A stretch of 22,813 bases of DNA from a virus, in the IMG/VR virus record IMGVR_UViG_3300021478_000114, positions 1-22,813 of that record; one strand, written 5' to 3'. Below are positions 13,149 to 21,292 of this stretch, piece by piece. How positions within the stretch are numbered: the first letter of the stretch is position 1; every line of letters starts with the position of its first letter. The translations under genes and the position numbers were made by a program. Under the pieces are notes generated by a model. The model did no database searches, had not been told where the DNA came from, and worked only from the letters and a program-made list of their open reading frames with translations.

Positions 13149-14420
13149 ATGCGTACAGCCATCGACGGCCCCTATGTCATTTACGGTAATGACAACCCCC
13201 AGCAGATTTCCAACACGGAAGCTGGCCCGAACATTGACTACCAGTCAAATGCCCTGATTGACCCGCGTACTATCTCGCAAGCCACGGCTGCTGGAGAAGG
13301 CGCACAAGCCGGCGTCCTCTGCTGGCACAACCCGGTGGAGCTGGAAACCCTTTCCGCTATCCCCGCGACTCTCTCCAACACGGCGATTACCTCTTCGCAG
13401 ACCCCTGCGGCGAGTGCTTTCTTCGCGTTGAATACGGCGGCCGGTCTACCCGCTGCCGCGAACATCCCGCTTATCCCGCAAGGCAACGGTGTCGTCCCGG
13501 GCTCCAATGCCATCGTGAACGTGCTCGCGCTCGATTTCGGTTTCGCACTTGTAACCACCACGACCGCTGCGGCAACCGCGCAGGTTCTCACCGTGACCGG
13601 CCCGACGCCGACCCCCGCTGGTTCTGCGTCTGCGGTCTACGCGACCCGCTTCTTCTACCCTGGCCAGCGCATTATCGTCGCTGCGGCCGGCAACGCGGCG
13701 GGCACTGCCCCGCTCTTCGCTGTCGTCACCGCGACTGACCGCTACGCCTCACCCGGTGTCGCCCTCGCGGCCGCTGGTACCGTCACCATCAACACCCCGG
13801 CGCTATTCGCCAGCACCAACCTCCAGGTCGGCACGTCCGACCAAGAGTACGGCGTCACTGCCCAGCCGGTAGTGAAGGCCGGCGCCGCGCGCTGCTGGGA
13901 CCCCGCTCAGCTTATCTCGCGCGTGGTCACCGTGACCAACGGCGTCGGTGGCTCGGGCTTTGTTACCGTCCGTGGATACGACATCTACGGTCAGCCGATG
14001 TCTCAGATCATCGCCATCACCGCGTCGACCACGGTCGCCGGCACGAAGGCATTCAAGTACATCAGCTCCGTGCAGGCGAATGCCGGCGCGGTTACGACCG
14101 GCGGCGTATCAATCGGCACGGCTGACATCATCGGCATACCGATGCGCGCTGACACCTCCGAGTACCTGAATTTGTTCTACCAGGGCGCCCCTGTTGTGGC
14201 GGTTGCTGGCTCGCAGGTCACCGGCTTTGTTGCCGCTGATCAAACGACCCCCGCGACCAACACCTCCGGTGGATCTGGAGACGTGCGCGGCACATACTTG
14301 CTCTTAACGGCCAGCAACGGCTCAAAGCGCATCGTGCTGACCCAGTACGAGCCCATCGCGACGGCGAAGCTCGGCACCAACATCGACGTGCGCGCACTGG
14401 TTGGCGTCACAAACGCCTAA
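13149..14420 (+). CDS. virion structural protein, 423 aa
   Basis: ATG 13149 with AAGG upstream, right after the capsid terminator. It is beta-rich and Ala/Thr/Val/Gly-dominated, with very few charged residues, as in many outer-surface phage proteins. A middle segment (FVTVRGYDIYGQPMSQIIAI, then GTKAFKYISSVQANAG) resembles a recurring 'GYD.yG.pm...GtKaFk.i..v' motif I associate with phage virion proteins of unknown exact role. No cleavage site or enzymatic residues are seen. It could be a head decoration or a neck component. Confidence 0.72.
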   Translation: MRTAIDGPYVIYGNDNPQQISNTEAGPNIDYQSNALIDPRTISQATAAGEGAQAGVLCWHNPVELETLSAIPATLSNTAITSSQTPAASAFFALNTAAGLPAAANIPLIPQGNGVVPGSNAIVNVLALDFGFALVTTTTAAATAQVLTVTGPTPTPAGSASAVYATRFFYPGQRIIVAAAGNAAGTAPLFAVVTATDRYASPGVALAAAGTVTINTPALFASTNLQVGTSDQEYGVTAQPVVKAGAARCWDPAQLISRVVTVTNGVGGSGFVTVRGYDIYGQPMSQIIAITASTTVAGTKAFKYISSVQANAGAVTTGGVSIGTADIIGIPMRADTSEYLNLFYQGAPVVAVAGSQVTGFVAADQTTPATNTSGGSGDVRGTYLLLTASNGSKRIVLTQYEPIATAKLGTNIDVRALVGVTNA

Positions 14421-14429
14421 GGCTGAGCA

Positions 14430-14819
14430 ATGAAGCTCACCCAGTACAATATCGTCTATACTGGCATCACCGCCATTGGTGTAAGCGCGAACCCGACGGT
14501 AGTCGGCACCGCTGCCGCCAACGTCGGCGTGATCCCATTGGACACCCGCTCGAACCCCGTCAACGTATGGGGCTCGATTATAGACGGCGGCGCATCCACC
14601 TACGCCGTGCAGTACACGACATCCGACGTCTACGCGCCAGGATATAATGCCGCAACCGACCCACAATGGACTGCAGTTCCTAGCGGCCCTGTGGGTGGCT
14701 CGAAGCCCTTCAATCTCACCGCCGTTGGAGCCACTGGCATCCGCCTGAACGTCACCGTTGGCCCCGCCACCGTGACCCTGGGTCCGATCTTCCAGTCCGA
14801 CAGCACAGTAGGCGCCTAA
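14430..14819 (+). CDS. small beta-rich virion protein, 129 aa
   Basis: ATG 14430, nine bases after the previous stop, with AAGG upstream. The whole sequence looks like alternating beta strands (GVIPLDTRSNPVNVWGSIID; TGIRLNVTVGPATVTLGPIF), without Cys and with few charges. Its size and composition resemble small immunoglobulin-like or decoration domains. It continues the structural operon, and the next gene starts three bases after it. Role inferred from context only. Confidence 0.7.
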   Translation: MKLTQYNIVYTGITAIGVSANPTVVGTAAANVGVIPLDTRSNPVNVWGSIIDGGASTYAVQYTTSDVYAPGYNAATDPQWTAVPSGPVGGSKPFNLTAVGATGIRLNVTVGPATVTLGPIFQSDSTVGA

Positions 14820-14822
14820 TTC

Positions 14823-16256
14823 ATGGCCGTAAAATACGTCAACGACTTCGAGTTCCCCGAGGGCTTCGGCTTTCAAAAGTCCGTCAACACCTCCAAGGGC
14901 AATGCTGCCCAGGGCGTGAAGGGCTACAACACCTCGATGGCCGGCCCCTCGGTAGTCACTGGCAAGTCCAGCGGCGCGGGCGGCGGCAAGCACACCTCGG
15001 GCTCGGTACCGAAGTTCGCCAAGGGCGGACTAGCGAAGGGCGCCGGCATAGGTAAGGGCGGCAACGAGAACAAGGGCATCGGGACGGGCATCGCTAGCGA
15101 GCACTTCTCGAAGGTCAACGATAAGCGGTCGCCTCCCGCGACCCGTGGTGAGAAATCCAGCGGCGTCCAGAAGCCTGCCTTCAAGAGCGGCGGACACGCC
15201 ACCACCCCCCAGCGCTACAAAGAGGGCGGGAAGGGTGACTCGCTGCACGACAGCGGCTGCACCTGCAGCTACTGCGGCGGCGGGATGGCGAAGAAAGCCG
15301 AAGGCGGGGCGATCAGGGTTGCCGCCGGCAAGGTAAAAGACGGCGCGAAGACCCCCTGGAACAAGGACGACGGCGTCTCCCCGGGCAGCTTCAAGCGCAC
15401 CCCGCCTGGCCAGAAGGTCACCAATAAGGCCGCTGCCAATTCGAAGTTCGACGCCGAAGGGCGCAACACGGAGCCGGCGACAAATCAGTCTGGTACCACT
15501 CAGCGCATGAGCGAGTTCTCGGACTTCAAGAAGGGCGGCAAAGTCAAGCGCCACGCGGAAGGCGGCCACATCAAGGCCACGACCCCGCAGCGGTTCAATG
15601 AGGGCGGCGGCGACGTCGTCCAGCACGCGGATCGCTACGAGACGCGCGACACGAACGAGCACGGCGGCACGGAAGAGTCAGCCGGCACCACGACCAGCCA
15701 CGGCATGAAGGAAGGCGGCAGCGCCCATCCCCACCGTAATCTGGGCGGGTACCTGCATCCCGCGAAGAAGGGCGGCGACGTCAAGGTCCCCGGGACCCAC
15801 ACGGAGCACCCGGGCGGCAAGGCCGCTGCGACAGGCACCAGGGTTAATTCCAGCCCGGCGAATGCGACGGCCGAGAAATACGAACACGCAGCCGGCACCC
15901 CCAGCTTCAGCGAGCCGCGCGGCGACATGTACGAGATGACCTCCGGTGAGCCTCACATGGCCATGGGCGGACTCTCGCGCGGCACCGCGCCGAAGAAAAA
16001 CGCCGCGATGCACGCCAAGATGGACCACAAGGCCCTCGGGCAGCTTGCCGGCGTCGTCGGAGCCCTCTCAGGGCCTCCGCATCAGCCCGCAGCGCCGGGA
16101 ATGGGTCCCGCCCCTCCTGGTATGGCCCCTCCGATGGGCGCACCTCCTGGGATGGCTGGCGGAGCCCCAAGGATGCCCCCGATGGCAGGCGGCCCACCGA
16201 TGGCGGCAGAGGGTGGACATTTGGTCATCCACCACGTTCACCACCAGGCCGGATAA
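14823..16256 (+). CDS. Gly/Lys/His-rich GG-repeat protein, 477 aa, function unknown
   Basis: ATG 14823, three bases after the previous stop. Almost all of it is low-complexity and hydrophilic, with recurring (K/A/E)-x-GG units such as FAKGGLAKG (65-73), KKAEGGAIR (157-165), FKKGGKVKRHAEGGHIK (235-251), KKGGDVK (315-321) and AAEGGHLV (461-468). A near-identical block, ATTPQR(Y/F)xEGG, occurs at 126-136 and 252-262. A Cys cluster, C146-x-C148-x2-C151 (GCTCSYCGG), sits in the first third. The C-terminus switches to Pro/Met/Gly repeats (from about 420) and ends in a His cluster (HHVHH). No enzyme motif, signal or membrane segment is seen. Such proteins occur in phages, but their job is unknown to me. 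It may be an ejected or virion-internal disordered protein. Confidence 0.72.
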   Translation: MAVKYVNDFEFPEGFGFQKSVNTSKGNAAQGVKGYNTSMAGPSVVTGKSSGAGGGKHTSGSVPKFAKGGLAKGAGIGKGGNENKGIGTGIASEHFSKVNDKRSPPATRGEKSSGVQKPAFKSGGHATTPQRYKEGGKGDSLHDSGCTCSYCGGGMAKKAEGGAIRVAAGKVKDGAKTPWNKDDGVSPGSFKRTPPGQKVTNKAAANSKFDAEGRNTEPATNQSGTTQRMSEFSDFKKGGKVKRHAEGGHIKATTPQRFNEGGGDVVQHADRYETRDTNEHGGTEESAGTTTSHGMKEGGSAHPHRNLGGYLHPAKKGGDVKVPGTHTEHPGGKAAATGTRVNSSPANATAEKYEHAAGTPSFSEPRGDMYEMTSGEPHMAMGGLSRGTAPKKNAAMHAKMDHKALGQLAGVVGALSGPPHQPAAPGMGPAPPGMAPPMGAPPGMAGGAPRMPPMAGGPPMAAEGGHLVIHHVHHQAG

Positions 16257-16290
16257 CCAGCACTCGACCGAGGCCAGCCTATAGGGCACG
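16254..16290 (+). repeat. leader element B sharing blocks with the leader at 13082
   Basis: TAACCAGC (16254-16261), TCGACC (16264-16269) and TAGGGCACG (16282-16290) repeat in the same order as at 13082-13130, with shorter spacers. The first block begins in the stop codon of the GG-repeat protein. ATG 16303 follows with GGAGAA. Confidence 0.35.
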
Positions 16291-16302
16291 CCGGAGAATC
16301 AG

Positions 16303-17346
16303 ATGGCGCTATCCACTACAGGCACACTTCAGGTCACAGCATGGGACAACCGGACGGTCTACGACCGCTCCTACGGCATGCTCGGGCTCGTGCCTTCCCA
16401 GGTAACTGGCGAGAAGATTGACATCGCGCACGACCTCCTTGGTATGGTGCTCGCGGACGCGGTGAATACTTCGCACCCGTTGTTCACGCTTGAGAAGATC
16501 CTGATCCCCCTGGTAGTTGGCCAGCGCAACTATCCGATGCCGGTGGGAACCAATGACCTGAATCGCGTGTTCTTCCGCACCTCCTTCAACGTGACCCCGG
16601 CGCTCATTGCGAGCGGCCCCAATGCGTGGGCGTACGACTTCGGTGCCAACAACCCGACCATCGTCTACAACTGGTCGATATTGTGGCTCGGCACCCCGGT
16701 CCCGGTGACATTCCAGTCTAGCCCCGACAACATCAACTGGACGACGGTCAGCGCGACCACGCCCTTGAACTTCGGCGGCTACGGCTCCCAGAACATCTGG
16801 TACGACATGAACGTGAGCGCCCCCCAGAGATACTGGCGCGTGATCCCCACTGTCGTGACCCCTCCGAACACCTTGAGCATCACGAGCGCGGCGCTCTACA
16901 ACACGCCGAACGACATCGAGATGTACCGGTTCAACAAGGACGACTACTACAATATGACGAACAAGGGCTTCGAGGGTCGCCCCTTGCAGTACTACGTCAA
17001 CCGGGACGTCGCCGTCGGTAACCAGGCGCTCGGCTGCAGCATAGACTTGTGGCCGCCGGCCGATCAGACCACGGTCAACCTGAACGGCATCATGGTCGCC
17101 CGCCGGCAGCGTTACATACAGGACGTCGGGAGTCTTCAGCAGCAGCTTGAAGTCCCTACGCGGTGGTTCTACACCGTACTATTCATGCTCGCCGACGCCC
17201 TGTCCTTTTGCACCCCGGAAGCGAAACCGGATCGCATAGTAGCCGTGCAGGCACGCCTGCCGCAGATGAAGGCGAACCTGTGGCTCGAAGAGCGCGACCG
17301 CAGCCCCTTCAAGATGAACTATAACCTCCGGCAGTACACACGCTGA
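16303..17346 (+). CDS. virion structural protein with probable inserted beta-sandwich (discoidin-like) domain, 347 aa
   Basis: ATG 16303 with GGAGAA upstream. The outer parts carry a layout I know from phage head-tail and neck structural proteins: RFNKDDYYNMTNKGFEGRPL followed by QYYVNRD (about 209-235), then SIDLWPPADQTTVNLNGIMV, then helices containing LADALSFCTPEAKPDR. Between about residues 100 and 205 lies a beta-rich segment (SPDNINWTTVSATTPLNFGG; YDMNVSAPQRYWRVIP; TLSITSAALYN) reminiscent of F5/8-type C (discoidin) domains, which often bind sugars. Both assignments are by pattern. It is probably a tail or neck virion component, perhaps with surface-binding ability. The stop overlaps the next gene (TGATG). 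Confidence 0.75.
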   Translation: MALSTTGTLQVTAWDNRTVYDRSYGMLGLVPSQVTGEKIDIAHDLLGMVLADAVNTSHPLFTLEKILIPLVVGQRNYPMPVGTNDLNRVFFRTSFNVTPALIASGPNAWAYDFGANNPTIVYNWSILWLGTPVPVTFQSSPDNINWTTVSATTPLNFGGYGSQNIWYDMNVSAPQRYWRVIPTVVTPPNTLSITSAALYNTPNDIEMYRFNKDDYYNMTNKGFEGRPLQYYVNRDVAVGNQALGCSIDLWPPADQTTVNLNGIMVARRQRYIQDVGSLQQQLEVPTRWFYTVLFMLADALSFCTPEAKPDRIVAVQARLPQMKANLWLEERDRSPFKMNYNLRQYTR

Positions 17347-17669
17347 TGCCAGAATACCTCGACACCACTGGGAACAACTCGCTCGGCATCGGCCTCTGCG
17401 CGCGATGCAGCCGCAAGTTCCCGCTCGATGAGCTGGAAAGCGACGTCAACTACCCGGGCCTGCGCGTGTGCCAGGAAGACTCCGATTGGTACGATCCATA
17501 CCGGCTTCCCCCACGGGCGACCGAGGACATCGTACTCGAATACCCGCGCCCCGACGTGCGCCTGACCACGGTCACCGTGGCACCGGGTGACGCGAACTGG
17601 CCGCCCTCACAATTTGAAGACAACGGCCTCCAGGCGCCGCAGCTCCCCACCACTGGGAACGTACCCTAA
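17346..17669 (+). CDS. small zinc-finger-like structural-operon protein, 107 aa
   Basis: ATG 17346 (TGATG overlap). The N-terminus has C18-x2-C21 (LCARCSRKFPLDELESD) followed by GLRVCQED with C42. I recall a recurring phage protein with a second CxxC at this place. Here the fourth Cys is missing (C42-x2-D45), so zinc binding may use Asp45 or be lost. The rest is Pro/Asp-rich and probably extended (PYRLPPRATEDIVLEYPRPD). It sits within the virion operon. Probably a small assembly factor or minor virion protein. Confidence 0.72.
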   Translation: MPEYLDTTGNNSLGIGLCARCSRKFPLDELESDVNYPGLRVCQEDSDWYDPYRLPPRATEDIVLEYPRPDVRLTTVTVAPGDANWPPSQFEDNGLQAPQLPTTGNVP

Positions 17670-18004
17670 TGCAGACAACCAACATCCAGAACCCGGCGCT
17701 CACCACGAACCTGCCGACCTCTATCACGCAGGTTATACCGACGCCGGCCGCGTCCACCGGACGTATCGTGAGCTGCATCAGCTTCGCGAACAAGTCCGGT
17801 GGCAACGTCACCGTACAGGTCACCGTATACAACGGGACCACTGACTTCTACGTGGCGTTCAATACTGTCATCGCGGCGGGGGATACGCTCGTGCTCGGCG
17901 GCGGGAACCTGAAGATTACCCTCACCAACGGCTTCTCGATGCGCGCACTCTGCAATACGTCGAGCGCGGTCGACGTCGTCGCCTGCTACACGGACTTCAC
18001 GTAA
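17669..18004 (+). CDS. small beta-rich virion protein, 111 aa
   Basis: ATG 17669 (TAATG overlap). The protein is built of beta strands (GRIVSCISFANKSGGNVTVQ; VTVYNGTTDFYVAFNTVIAA; GDTLVLGGGNLKITLTNGFS) with few charged residues. It resembles small jelly-roll or tail-surface domains. It lies immediately before a fibre-like protein and may attach to or cap it. No family recognised with certainty. Confidence 0.7.
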   Translation: MQTTNIQNPALTTNLPTSITQVIPTPAASTGRIVSCISFANKSGGNVTVQVTVYNGTTDFYVAFNTVIAAGDTLVLGGGNLKITLTNGFSMRALCNTSSAVDVVACYTDFT

Positions 18005-19144
18005 ATGAGATCATGGGCTAACCAGGTCCGCTCGTACTGGGGTTCAATCTCCATTACCGGGGCGGCCGGTAATAATCCGCTGACGATCAATACGACGCCT
18101 AGCATCACGGCCGTTGCAGTCTCTGGTGCGGCTGCGTCGCAGTTGAACATCTTGAGTGCCAAACAGGGCGCGCAAGCTATCTGGACATTATATCAACCAG
18201 CTAGCGACACTTCAATACGCCTGAACAATGGCGCCGACCAGATGGTCGTGAGCGCTGTAGGTTTGATCACTGCAGCCGGCGGACTCGTAGCCACGACCGG
18301 CGGCATCACAGCCACAGCCGGCGGACTTACGGTTAGCGCAGGTGGCGCATCAATCACGGGGGCGCTTACTCAATCTGGGGGAGCGATATCGCTCACTGGC
18401 GCCACTACGATTACGGACAGCACCGGCACACAGTGGGGAGCACCGACCGGTGGCGCACAAGGGGCTGGGACGATCAACGTCGCTGGCGGATTATTTGTCA
18501 ACGGCGCATCAGTTGCAACCGGTGGTCCCTTCGCACCAGCATCTGGATCAGGTAACTACCTGCAGATCGGCGGCAACCAGGCGATGACCGGAGCGTCCGG
18601 CGGCGCTCAAGGCAGCGGCACTGTCAACGCCGTGCAGTTCTACGTGAACGGCGGACAGGTCCTGTCGCTCGGGAATGCGAACAACACGCAGGTCGGCACC
18701 GTGGTCATTAAGACCAAGAACGCCGCAACCAACCGCGCCAGCGTTGCAGTACCGGCGAACGATCCTGACCTTACGTACGTCATCCCAGCTAACGGCACAT
18801 ACCGCATTGAGCTGGTAATTCCGTACACACAGAACGGCGTAACCACAAACGGTATCGCTGGCAATATCAACTACAGCGGAACCATCACCGCTGGCAGCCA
18901 GGGTTGGTACACCGGATCGACCGCTGGTCAGCTCGCCGGTCAGCCTATCAGCTCGGCGGTAGGAACCGTCGTATTCCAAGGAACCTTCAACCCAGCTGGC
19001 GGCACCGTGCAGGCCACTGGAGATGCTGTTCTGGTTTGCGCATCAGGCGGAACTCTCGCGTTCTCATGGTCGCAGCAGAGCAGCGTAGCAACAAACACCT
19101 CTGTTCTGCAGGGTGCGTCCATGATTGTCACACGAATCGCTTAA
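18005..19144 (+). CDS. putative tail fibre / receptor-binding protein, 379 aa
   Basis: ATG 18005 directly follows the previous stop. About residues 83-135 form a run of GG-spaced short repeats (ITAAGGLVATTGGITATAGG, then LTVSAGG), typical of fibre shafts. Two related units follow: GGAQGAGTINVAGGLFVNG (149-167) and GGAQGSGTVNAVQFYVNGG (199-217). The C-terminal third (from about 230) is a beta-sandwich-like domain (DLTYVIPANGTYRIELVIPY, then AFSWSQQSSVATNTSVLQGA), ending MIVTRIA. I associate this end with C-terminal domains of phage fibre proteins that trimerise and bind receptors. Host-range function is inferred. Confidence 0.72.
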   Translation: MRSWANQVRSYWGSISITGAAGNNPLTINTTPSITAVAVSGAAASQLNILSAKQGAQAIWTLYQPASDTSIRLNNGADQMVVSAVGLITAAGGLVATTGGITATAGGLTVSAGGASITGALTQSGGAISLTGATTITDSTGTQWGAPTGGAQGAGTINVAGGLFVNGASVATGGPFAPASGSGNYLQIGGNQAMTGASGGAQGSGTVNAVQFYVNGGQVLSLGNANNTQVGTVVIKTKNAATNRASVAVPANDPDLTYVIPANGTYRIELVIPYTQNGVTTNGIAGNINYSGTITAGSQGWYTGSTAGQLAGQPISSAVGTVVFQGTFNPAGGTVQATGDAVLVCASGGTLAFSWSQQSSVATNTSVLQGASMIVTRIA

Positions 19145-19160
19145 TCAACTGGAGAGTAAA

Positions 19161-19445
19161 ATGTCAGATAACACAATAGTAATTTTGTCGAAAGAGTTCA
19201 TGACCAGGATCAACATCGCCCTGGGAGAGATCCAGGCGAAGTTCGCGATCCCCGTGATCAACGAGCTGGACACATGGATACGTAAGATGGAAGCCGCACC
19301 GCACGAGGTCATCGCAGCGGTAGAAGCGCACATCGCCCCAGCCAAGGCGAAGATTGAGGCCGACAAGGCTGCGGCAACTGCTGCGGTAGCAAAGATCGAG
19401 GCTATGCCGGCAGAGGTCGCGACCGAAGTAGAGAAGGCGCTGTGA
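19161..19445 (+). CDS. small coiled-coil protein before the lysis genes, 94 aa
   Basis: ATG 19161 with GGAGAG seven bases upstream. An in-frame upstream ATG at 19125 lies within the fibre gene and lacks this site. The product is nearly all helix: an N-terminal segment (TIVILSKEFMTRINIALGEI) and then an Ala/Lys/Glu-rich coiled coil (APAKAKIEADKAAATAAVAK). No membrane segment. It overlaps the muramidase start (GTGA). It may be a fibre chaperone, a virion component or a lysis regulator; none can be distinguished. Confidence 0.7.
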   Translation: MSDNTIVILSKEFMTRINIALGEIQAKFAIPVINELDTWIRKMEAAPHEVIAAVEAHIAPAKAKIEADKAAATAAVAKIEAMPAEVATEVEKAL

Positions 19446-19987
19446 GCATCGACGCATTCAATACCGCGTTCGCTCAAACTATCGGGCTGGAAGGTAAATA
19501 CAGCAACGACGAAAAAGATCCTGGTAACTGGACAGGTGGCGCGGTAAATAAGGGCGAGCTGAAGGGGACGATGTACGGCATCAGCGCCGCCGCGTACCCG
19601 ACACTCGACATCCCCAGCCTGGGTTTGCCGCAGGTGAAGGGCATATACCAGAAGGACTTCTGGGACCGCCTGCGCTGCGACACGCTCCCGGACATTGTCG
19701 CCATTGCGCTCTTCAAGGAGGGTGTAAACATGGGCCCAACGGGCGCCGCCAAGGCCCTACAGCGGTCCCTGCGCGTCACCCCCGCTGATGGTGTCATCGG
19801 CCAGGTAACGACCGGCGTGGCGACCTCCACGGCGCCCAAGCAGGTGCTGGAGGGGTTCCTGACCGAGTGCGCGTACGAGTACACGCAGATGGAGAACTTC
19901 GACAAGTACGGCAAGGGCTGGCTTAGTCGGGTCATTCAAACCGCTGTCGAGGCGACACTAAGCCCCGAAGAGCTTGGAGCAAAATAA
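19442..19987 (+). CDS. endolysin: GH108-type N-acetylmuramidase with peptidoglycan-binding domain, 181 aa
   Basis: GTG 19442 (GTGA overlap). The N-terminal part (about 8-90) matches the glycoside hydrolase 108 layout: IGLEGKYSNDEKDPGNWTGG with the likely catalytic Glu17, then LKGTMYGISAAAYP. The C-terminal part (FKEGVNMGPTGAAKALQRSL, then RVTPADGVIGQVTTG) matches the peptidoglycan-binding domain that accompanies it. It cleaves the glycan backbone of the host wall. No signal peptide or anchor is present, so it should be released by the holin encoded next. TAATG overlap with the holin gene. Confidence 0.9.
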   Translation: MSIDAFNTAFAQTIGLEGKYSNDEKDPGNWTGGAVNKGELKGTMYGISAAAYPTLDIPSLGLPQVKGIYQKDFWDRLRCDTLPDIVAIALFKEGVNMGPTGAAKALQRSLRVTPADGVIGQVTTGVATSTAPKQVLEGFLTECAYEYTQMENFDKYGKGWLSRVIQTAVEATLSPEELGAK

Positions 19988-20346
19988 TGGGTATCGACGT
20001 TGCAGGGGTAGGCGCGGTCGCTACGGCGGCTCAGAAGATTCTGTCTATGATCTTCCCCGATAAGACCGCCGAGGAGCAGGCAAAGCTCGCTGCGAGCCTT
20101 GCGTTAATCACAGCGCAGACCAGTATTGACCAGACCGAAGCGGCCTCCAGCGACCCGCTGGAGCATTGGCGCGGCGGGCTCGGATGGGTATGCTCGCTCG
20201 CGTACTTGAATAACTTCATTTTGGTGCCATGGGCTACCGCCTTTGGGCTACATGTTCCGGCATTGGATATCGCGCCGCTGTCGGCCCTCACATTCGGCAT
20301 GCTGGGTCTCGGTGGCATGCACGTCTACGAGAAGACGCAGCAATGA
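19987..20346 (+). CDS. holin (3TM holin-like family), 119 aa
   Basis: ATG 19987 (TAATG overlap with endolysin). An amphipathic N-terminal helix contains KTAEEQAKLAASLALITAQT. The segment SSDPLEHWRGGLGWVC is followed by two clear hydrophobic stretches (SLAYLNNFILVPWATAF and LSALTFGMLGLGGMHV). The 'EA..D....W RGG.GW' layout is what I know from the 3TM holin / gene-transfer-agent holin family. It permeabilises the inner membrane so that the endolysin reaches the wall. ATGA overlap with the next gene. Adjacency to the muramidase strengthens the call. Confidence 0.82.
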   Translation: MGIDVAGVGAVATAAQKILSMIFPDKTAEEQAKLAASLALITAQTSIDQTEAASSDPLEHWRGGLGWVCSLAYLNNFILVPWATAFGLHVPALDIAPLSALTFGMLGLGGMHVYEKTQQ

Positions 20347-20618
20347 GCGAACAGGGTATGACTGGCGAACAAATCGAACGCGTATTTGGCGCCCTGTCAG
20401 AAATCAGGACCCAGGGACTCAACACTGCGAAGTGGATGGAGGAGCACGCGAAGGCCGACAAGGCCGCCTTCGATACGATCACCAATGAGATCGTCGCCCT
20501 GAAGGTCTCGAACGGCCGCCAGAAAGGCTTCCTGTCGGCGCTCGCCGGAGTCGGTGGCGTACTCGGGGCGGCCGCAGGCTACGCGATTGACCTACTCACG
20601 ATGAGGGGCCACCACTAA
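20343..20618 (+). CDS. lysis-cassette accessory protein, C-terminal TM, 91 aa
   Basis: ATG 20343 (ATGA overlap). The first 60 residues form a helical region (GEQIERVFGALSEIRTQGLN; WMEEHAKADKAAFDTITNEI). They are followed by a Gly/Ala-rich membrane helix (GFLSALAGVGGVLGAAAGYA) and a short tail. Coiled coil plus one C-terminal TM resembles XhlA-type holin accessory proteins. An i-spanin would normally have the TM at the N-terminus, so that is less likely. It is probably part of the lysis system. TAATG overlap with the next structural gene. Confidence 0.7.
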   Translation: MSEQGMTGEQIERVFGALSEIRTQGLNTAKWMEEHAKADKAAFDTITNEIVALKVSNGRQKGFLSALAGVGGVLGAAAGYAIDLLTMRGHH

Positions 20619-21292
20619 TGCCTACCACGATGACGTTCCAGTCCCTGCAGAATGATATGCAGGCGTACCTTGAGCGCGGCACAGTAAACGACTCAATCGT
20701 GTTCAACCAGCTCCCGGAGTTGATCAACTTCGCGGAACGTCGTATTGCCACGGAATTGAAGGTCGTGGGCTTCCTTGTGCCGTCTGTGTTCACCATGCAG
20801 GCGAATCTCGCGGTATACGCGAAGCCTGATCGCTGGCGCCAGACCGTGTCATTGAACGTCGCGAGCGCGGCGACCGGGACCAGTGTCCGCAATCAAGTAT
20901 TCCCGCGCAGCTACGAGTACCTGCGCAGCTACTGGCCCGACGATACGCAGACCAACACGACCGTATATGGTGTGCCTGGTCCGCCGAAGTTCTACGCTGA
21001 CTACAACTACCAGAACTTCATCGTCGCGCCGACCCCTGATGCAGCCTACCCAGCGGAACTGGTCTACTACGAGCAGCCGGCGCTGCTCGATGTCACCAAT
21101 AACACCAACTGGATCACGCAGTACCAGCCGAGTCTCCTCCTCTATGCCGCGCTTCTGGAGTGTACGCCATTCATCAAGAAGGACGAACGCATCCCAGTGT
21201 GGCAGGAGATGTACGACCGGATGGCTGCCGTGGTCAACGGCCAGGACACGGACAAGATCATTGACCGGTCCACCACCAGGCAAAAAGACTGA
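20618..21292 (+). CDS. putative head-tail adaptor / neck protein, 224 aa
   Basis: ATG 20618 (TAATG overlap). The N-terminus is helical with the layout I know from P22 gp4-like and related adaptor proteins (SLQNDMQAYLERGTVNDSIV, then QLPELINFAERRIATELKV). A beta-rich middle (FPRSYEYLRSYW, PPKFYADYNYQNFIVAPTPD) and a helical end (YQPSLLLYAALLECTPFIKK) follow. Such proteins form a ring below the portal and seal the DNA channel. No enzyme residues are visible. Placement after the lysis cassette is unusual, since adaptors often follow the portal or capsid genes. Confidence 0.72.
   Translation: MPTTMTFQSLQNDMQAYLERGTVNDSIVFNQLPELINFAERRIATELKVVGFLVPSVFTMQANLAVYAKPDRWRQTVSLNVASAATGTSVRNQVFPRSYEYLRSYWPDDTQTNTTVYGVPGPPKFYADYNYQNFIVAPTPDAAYPAELVYYEQPALLDVTNNTNWITQYQPSLLLYAALLECTPFIKKDERIPVWQEMYDRMAAVVNGQDTDKIIDRSTTRQKD

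Noticed and set aside
14322-14993. Antisense open frame of 223 aa over structural genes
   Set aside because: It crosses two well-supported + strand genes and their spacers, has no ribosome site, and has a shadow-like composition.
16279-16290. T7-type promoter suggested by CTATAGGG
   Set aside because: Only the start-site part looks alike; the recognition part of T7 promoters is missing, and the sister site at 13120 reads TGTAGGG.
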